NCBI GenBank assembly: GCA_003645805.1
Contig: QNCL01000026.1
Span: forward strand, 1-10,572
Direction: 5' to 3'
From: Candidatus Omnitrophota bacterium
GTDB lineage: Bacteria > Omnitrophota > 4484-213
Length of the DNA: 10,572 nucleotides
Shown here: one piece after another, positions 7,800-10,572 of the stretch
Position numbering within the stretch: the first letter of the stretch is position 1
Layout of the letters: each line of letters opens with the position of its first letter
The notes under the pieces: model-generated
Told to the model about the DNA's origin: nothing
Databases searched by the model: none
What the model saw: only the letters and a program-made list of their open reading frames with translations
Position numbers and translations under genes: made by a program

Positions 7800-8768
7800 T
7801 TATTTTCTTTTCTTTTTAAGGGTAAACTTGTCAATTAAAGGAGTGAAAGCATTCATTAGCAGGATAGAATAAGAGACGCCTTCCGGATAACCTCCTTTGA
7901 GACGGATTAGCGCGGTGATACATCCACACCCCAATCCAAAGATTATCTTTCCTTTATTAGATAGGGGAGAGGTAACCGGATCTGTAGCCATAAACAAAGC
8001 CCCTAACATTAGCCCTCCGGCAAGGATGTTGTAAAGGAAATCCCCAGAGAATAAGCCATTTCTGCCAAAGATCCATGTAAGCAAACCTACTGTAAGGATA
8101 TAGGTAAAAGGGATATGCCAACTGATATATTTTCTAAAGAAGAGAAGGCTAACTCCTATCAGTAAGGCTAAAGCCGAGGTTTCTCCTAAACAACCGGAAC
8201 AATTGCCAAGAAAGAGTTCCCGATAAGAAAAGTGCACATTACCAGTTCCCTCTATGCCTTTAATCACCGCTAAGGGAGTAGCAGAACTGAGAGCATCTAC
8301 AGGATGAAAAGGAGAAGAGAAAGAGGTCATAAGTTTGGGCCAGGAAGCCATTAAAAAAGCCCTTCCCACCAAGGCAGGATTGAATATGTTGTTTCCCAAT
8401 CCTCCAAAAATCTGCTTTCCCAGGACTATAGCCACAAATGTTCCTACTGCAGGAAGCCATAAAGGGACAGTGGGGGGAAGGTTATAGGCTAACAGAATAC
8501 CAGTAATTACTGCACTTCCATCTAAAACACTAATCCTTTTTCTTCTAATCTCCTGGATCAAAAATTCAGAAACAAGAGCGGTTATCACAGAAATGAGAAT
8601 AATCTCCAGAGCGTGAATGCCGAAGAATATCACTCCCGCCACTCCTGCAGGAATAAGGGCTATTACCACCGACCACATCACTTTTCTTATGGAATCCCCA
8701 CAGTGAATATGGGGAGAGGGGGAAACGATAAACATTGCCTCTGTGCTTTCTTCTCTCCTTTCCTTCAT
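7800..8768 (-). CDS. rnfD: Rnf complex membrane subunit RnfD
   Basis: RnfD is a multi-pass membrane subunit of the Rnf ferredoxin:NAD+ oxidoreductase that holds a covalent FMN and forms part of the ion path. With the start at 8768 it has 322 residues. The frame stays open to 8834, but those codons lie inside gmhB, and the ATG at 8768 overlaps the gmhB stop as ATGA. Family marks are SPSPHI near the N-terminus (16-21), GNNIFNPALVGRAF at 125-138, the flavinylation site DALSSATPL at 158-166 with Thr164 as the likely FMN residue, GETSALALLIG at 195-205, MATDPVTSP at 260-268 and GGYPEGVSYSILLMN at 292-306. Many long hydrophobic segments are visible. The protein is unusually cysteine-rich for the family, with CxxC at 190-193 and CxC at 281-283. 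rnfC would normally precede it, but gmhB does here. Confidence 0.95.
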   Translation of the reverse strand: MKERREESTEAMFIVSPSPHIHCGDSIRKVMWSVVIALIPAGVAGVIFFGIHALEIILISVITALVSEFLIQEIRRKRISVLDGSAVITGILLAYNLPPTVPLWLPAVGTFVAIVLGKQIFGGLGNNIFNPALVGRAFLMASWPKLMTSFSSPFHPVDALSSATPLAVIKGIEGTGNVHFSYRELFLGNCSGCLGETSALALLIGVSLLFFRKYISWHIPFTYILTVGLLTWIFGRNGLFSGDFLYNILAGGLMLGALFMATDPVTSPLSNKGKIIFGLGCGCITALIRLKGGYPEGVSYSILLMNAFTPLIDKFTLKKKRK

Positions 8769-9343
8769 CTTCTCTTCTTTATTCCGTTTCTCTGGAGGGT
8801 ATTCTGAGCAAGGATAATCTGGGTTGCTTCCCATAGGTCGCCAGCAAGATAATCTGGAGGATTATCCCAACTCTTCACCTCAAGCAAATCTGTCCTTCCT
8901 GAACCCACCAAGATTGTCCTGCACCCTATCCTTCTCCCTGCTTCTACATCCACAGGGCTATCACCTACAAAATAGGTTTGTTTAAAATCTACCTCCTCTC
9001 CTTCTGTGGCTTTTAAGAACAAACCTATCTTGGGCTTTCTGCACGCACATCCTTCGTCTTCCCGATGCGGACAATAATAGACCTCTACCCTTCCCCGCTC
9101 CTTTTCTATCTCTCTTATCATTCGTCGGGTAATATCCTTTAACGCCTCTGGGCTATAGATACCTTTATTCACTCCTGATTGATTAGAGAGAACCTTTATC
9201 TTATACCCTTCCTCTGTCAATCTCCTGATAGCCTTGAGCACATTGGGCAAAAAAGAGAACTCTTCCCATTGGGTTACATACTTTCCATCTCCTGGATATC
9301 TATTGATTACTCCATCTCTGTCTAAAAAGACTATCTTGTTCAT
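8765..9343 (-). CDS. gmhB: HAD phosphatase, GmhB-type heptose-1,7-bisphosphate 7-phosphatase
   Basis: This enzyme removes the 7-phosphate from D-glycero-D-manno-heptose 1,7-bisphosphate during synthesis of ADP-heptose (lipopolysaccharide core) or GDP-heptose (surface layers). The 192 residues match the family, which has about 190. HAD motif I DRDGVIN is at 8-14 with Asp8 and Asp10; motif II SNQSG is at 53-57. The zinc loop is CPH at 91-93 plus CACRKP at 99-104, with Lys103, and GDSPVD at 128-133 closes the active site. The related histidinol-phosphatase domain of HisB shares this architecture, so substrate is likely rather than proven. The ATG follows the end of the tRNA by seven bases, with GAGAAAG as the only ribosome site. 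No other heptose genes are near. Confidence 0.9.
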   Translation of the reverse strand: MNKIVFLDRDGVINRYPGDGKYVTQWEEFSFLPNVLKAIRRLTEEGYKIKVLSNQSGVNKGIYSPEALKDITRRMIREIEKERGRVEVYYCPHREDEGCACRKPKIGLFLKATEGEEVDFKQTYFVGDSPVDVEAGRRIGCRTILVGSGRTDLLEVKSWDNPPDYLAGDLWEATQIILAQNTLQRNGIKKRR

Positions 9344-9350
9344 CTTTCTC

Positions 9351-9427
9351 TGGTACCCCTAACCCGATTCGAACGGGTATCTCTGGCTCCGGAGGCCAGC
9401 GTTTTATCCAATTAACACTATAGGGGC
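9351..9427 (-). tRNA. tRNA-Arg (anticodon CCG), unusual D arm
   Basis: The minus strand folds as a 77-base tRNA with encoded CCA. The acceptor arms are GCCCCTA and TAGGGGT, the anticodon stem is CTGGC/GCCAG around the loop CTCCGGA, and the T arm is ACCCG/CGGGT around TTCGAAT. The anticodon is CCG at 9386-9388, reading the arginine codon CGG. A in the D loop after GG and A73 agree with arginine identity. Two oddities exist: position 1-72 is a G-U pair, and the D stem (GTGTT against AAAC) pairs fully only if one G is bulged out. No other tRNA is nearby. It lies between two protein genes on the same strand and is probably cut out of their transcript. Confidence 0.9.
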
Positions 9428-9469
9428 ACTGCTAAACCTCCCTTCTTTTTATGCAGTCTTCAAATACAC

Positions 9470-9946
9470 CTATTTCTTTATTCTAAAAAATAACCAGTTC
9501 TTATTCTGCTTTCCCGAATCTTGCTTAGGGTTTATCTTCAGAAGACAATAGAGACCTCTCAATCTCTTCCCTTTCAGTTCAAACACTATCTTCTTCTCTC
9601 CCCATTCCCTTAAGAGATAACTCCCTTTATCCCATATCTCCACCTTTCCTGCTCCGTATAGCCCTTCGGGAATCTCTCCTTCAAAGTTAGCATAAGCAAG
9701 CGGATGATCCTCTACCTCTACTGCCAAACGCTTGATGGAAAAAGAAGTAGGAGGCTCTTTGGGAATAGCCCAACTCTTTAGTACTCCTTCCCTTTCCAGA
9801 CGAAAATCATAATGGAGATGACTTGCCTTATGTTTCTGCACAACAAATATAACTCCTTCTTTTTTCTCTAAACTCTCCTCGGGTTTTGGCTCGGGTGTCT
9901 TTTTGAAATCTCGCTTCTGTAGATATCTCTTTAGTTTCTGCTCCAT
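9470..9946 (-). CDS. Stand-alone LigD-type 3'-phosphoesterase domain protein
   Basis: The 158 residues are almost entirely the phosphoesterase (PE) domain that begins the bacterial non-homologous end-joining ligase LigD. In LigD this Mn2+-dependent domain trims 3' ribonucleotides and 3' phosphates from DNA ends. KRDFKKTPEP at 11-20 and FVVQKHKASHLHYDFRLE at 34-51 are signatures. By alignment with Pseudomonas LigD, the metal and catalytic residues would be His39, His45, Asp47, Arg49, Arg73, His81 and Tyr85, and all are present. GLYGAGKVEIWDKG at 95-108 is the family's glycine-rich turn. No ligase or polymerase domain is attached and none is encoded here. The start lies six bases after the HIT stop, with a weak AGG site. 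DNA or RNA end repair is inferred; the natural substrate is unknown. Confidence 0.9.
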   Translation of the reverse strand: MEQKLKRYLQKRDFKKTPEPKPEESLEKKEGVIFVVQKHKASHLHYDFRLEREGVLKSWAIPKEPPTSFSIKRLAVEVEDHPLAYANFEGEIPEGLYGAGKVEIWDKGSYLLREWGEKKIVFELKGKRLRGLYCLLKINPKQDSGKQNKNWLFFRIKK

Positions 9947-9952
9947 CAGCGC

Positions 9953-10300
9953 TTAACCTGGAGGCCAAGTTAGTTTTCTTCCCCCTATCAAATGAAAATG
10001 CAGGTGAAAAACCGCTTGCCCTGCATCTTTGTTGTTGTTTATCACCAGACGATATCCTCTCTCTGCTATCCCTTTATCCTCTGCTAACTGCTTAGCCTTG
10101 AATATTATCTCTGCCATAAGGTCTTTATCCGAAGGATGAAGATCAGAGAGACGCTCAATGTGTTTTTTAGGAATAATAAGGATATGCACAGGTGCTTGGG
10201 GGTTGATGTCATTAAAGGCTAAGATTCTTTCATCCTCAAACACAATTTCTGCAGGAATCTGACGCGCAACTATCTTACAGAAGATACAATCTCTGCTCAT
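9953..10300 (-). CDS. HIT-family nucleotide hydrolase, HinT type
   Basis: HinT proteins hydrolyse nucleoside phosphoramidates and aminoacyl-adenylates such as AMP-lysine, releasing AMP. The 115-residue length fits the HinT branch. It begins with CIFCKI at 5-10, carrying the CxxC half of the zinc site found in many bacterial members, then IPAEIVFEDE. The histidine triad is FHLHFHLIGG at 98-107, with His99, His101 and the catalytic His103. It ends TWPPG, a common HinT ending. Its ATG overlaps the stop of the upstream metallo-hydrolase (ATGA), and the phosphoesterase gene follows after six bases. The protein is housekeeping-like and cytoplasmic, and its physiological substrate cannot be read from sequence. 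Confidence 0.94.
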   Translation of the reverse strand: MSRDCIFCKIVARQIPAEIVFEDERILAFNDINPQAPVHILIIPKKHIERLSDLHPSDKDLMAEIIFKAKQLAEDKGIAERGYRLVINNNKDAGQAVFHLHFHLIGGRKLTWPPG

Positions 10301-10572
10301 ACCTCCACCTCCTGTTCATCCTGAGCATAGAAAACATTGGCAAATACCTCTCTTGCTCTTCTACTCGCTTCTTCTCTATCTGCTAACTCTGGGTAAAGAT
10401 AAGGATTGAAGTGGATAAGAATTAGTTGTTTAGCCTTGCTTCTCTGGGCTATCTGGGCAGCGGTGTGAGGATTTAGATGTGGCCATTCTTCCTTAAACTC
10501 TCCTGTTCTCAAAGAGCACTCACATAACAGCAAATCGGCATTCTCAGATAGCCTCAGAGCATTCTCACATAC
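10297..10572 (-). CDS. Metallo-beta-lactamase-fold hydrolase, C-terminal part only
   Basis: The frame is open from the right window edge for 91 codons to a TGA at 10297, so the N-terminus lies outside. An apparent TTG start at 10533 is only an internal leucine codon. ADLLLCECS, then HLNPHTAAQIA and LILIHFNPYLY, follow the pattern of the C-terminal part of ribonuclease Z-like metallo-beta-lactamase proteins: an acidic strand, HL...AA.IA helix, then a strand ending in a metal-ligand histidine. The main HxHxDH metal motif would lie upstream and is not visible. Family members act as tRNA 3' nucleases, phosphodiesterases or thioesterases, so no specific reaction is assigned. Its stop overlaps the HIT start by four bases. 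Confidence 0.75.
   Translation of the reverse strand, partial: VCENALRLSENADLLLCECSLRTGEFKEEWPHLNPHTAAQIAQRSKAKQLILIHFNPYLYPELADREEASRRAREVFANVFYAQDEQEVEV

Noticed and set aside
8769..8834. N-terminal extension of rnfD by 22 codons
   Set aside because: The extension lies inside gmhB in another frame; the ATG at 8768 overlaps the gmhB stop and fits the family N-terminus.
9419..9442. GGAGG followed after seven bases by a GTG just before the tRNA, suggesting a leader peptide
   Set aside because: The frame closes after three codons inside the tRNA, so it cannot encode a useful product; the purine motif is probably incidental.
9428..9469. Possible promoter before the tRNA (TTGAAG and an A-rich box)
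   Set aside because: No -10-like hexamer lies at proper spacing from TTGAAG, so I do not call it.

Overview
The window is one unbroken, single-strand stretch of bacterial genes. Every supported gene lies on the minus strand, so transcription runs from the right end to the left end. Coding density is very high: the longest untranslated gaps are 126 bases holding a tRNA, then 71 and 54 bases. No stretch over 300 bases lacks a gene. Three neighbouring pairs share a 4-base ATGA stop/start overlap, and I see no convincing terminator or internal promoter. The window looks like one long operon or several tightly packed ones, cut by the window at both ends.

Layout in transcription order. (1) 10572-9470: the C-terminal end of a metallo-beta-lactamase-fold protein, a HinT-type HIT nucleotide hydrolase, and a stand-alone 3'-phosphoesterase domain protein of the LigD type. 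(2) 9427-9351: a tRNA-Arg with anticodon CCG, whose CCA end lies seven bases before the next start codon. (3) 9343-8765: a GmhB-type heptose-bisphosphate phosphatase. (4) 8768-6556: rnfD, rnfG and rnfE, three membrane subunits of the Rnf ferredoxin:NAD+ oxidoreductase ion pump, without rnfC, rnfA or rnfB. (5) 6559-1: argJ, argB, argD, argF, argG and argH, almost the whole arginine pathway from glutamate, with argC missing and argH cut by the window edge.

The arginine block works as a unit. ArgJ recycles the acetyl group from acetylornithine to glutamate, ArgB phosphorylates acetylglutamate, and ArgC (not here) reduces the product. ArgD aminates it to acetylornithine, ArgJ releases ornithine, and ArgF, ArgG and ArgH convert ornithine through citrulline and argininosuccinate to arginine. 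Feedback control probably falls on ArgB, which carries the N-terminal helix typical of arginine-inhibited enzymes. The Rnf genes belong to energy conservation and are joined to argJ by the stop/start overlap, but I see no biochemical reason for the link.

The source looks like an anaerobic or facultative bacterium of moderate to low GC with a Gram-negative-type envelope: GmhB suggests heptose sugars and Rnf suggests ferredoxin-based energy metabolism. The coding strand is visibly purine-rich and arginine is mostly written AGA or AGG. An uncultured candidate-phylum bacterium (Omnitrophota- or Aerophobota-like) would fit, but that is a low-confidence guess. I found no mobile element, CRISPR array, rRNA or clear new defence or metabolic system. 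The points most worth a second look are the split Rnf set fused to the arg operon, the odd tRNA, and the HIT/phosphoesterase pair.
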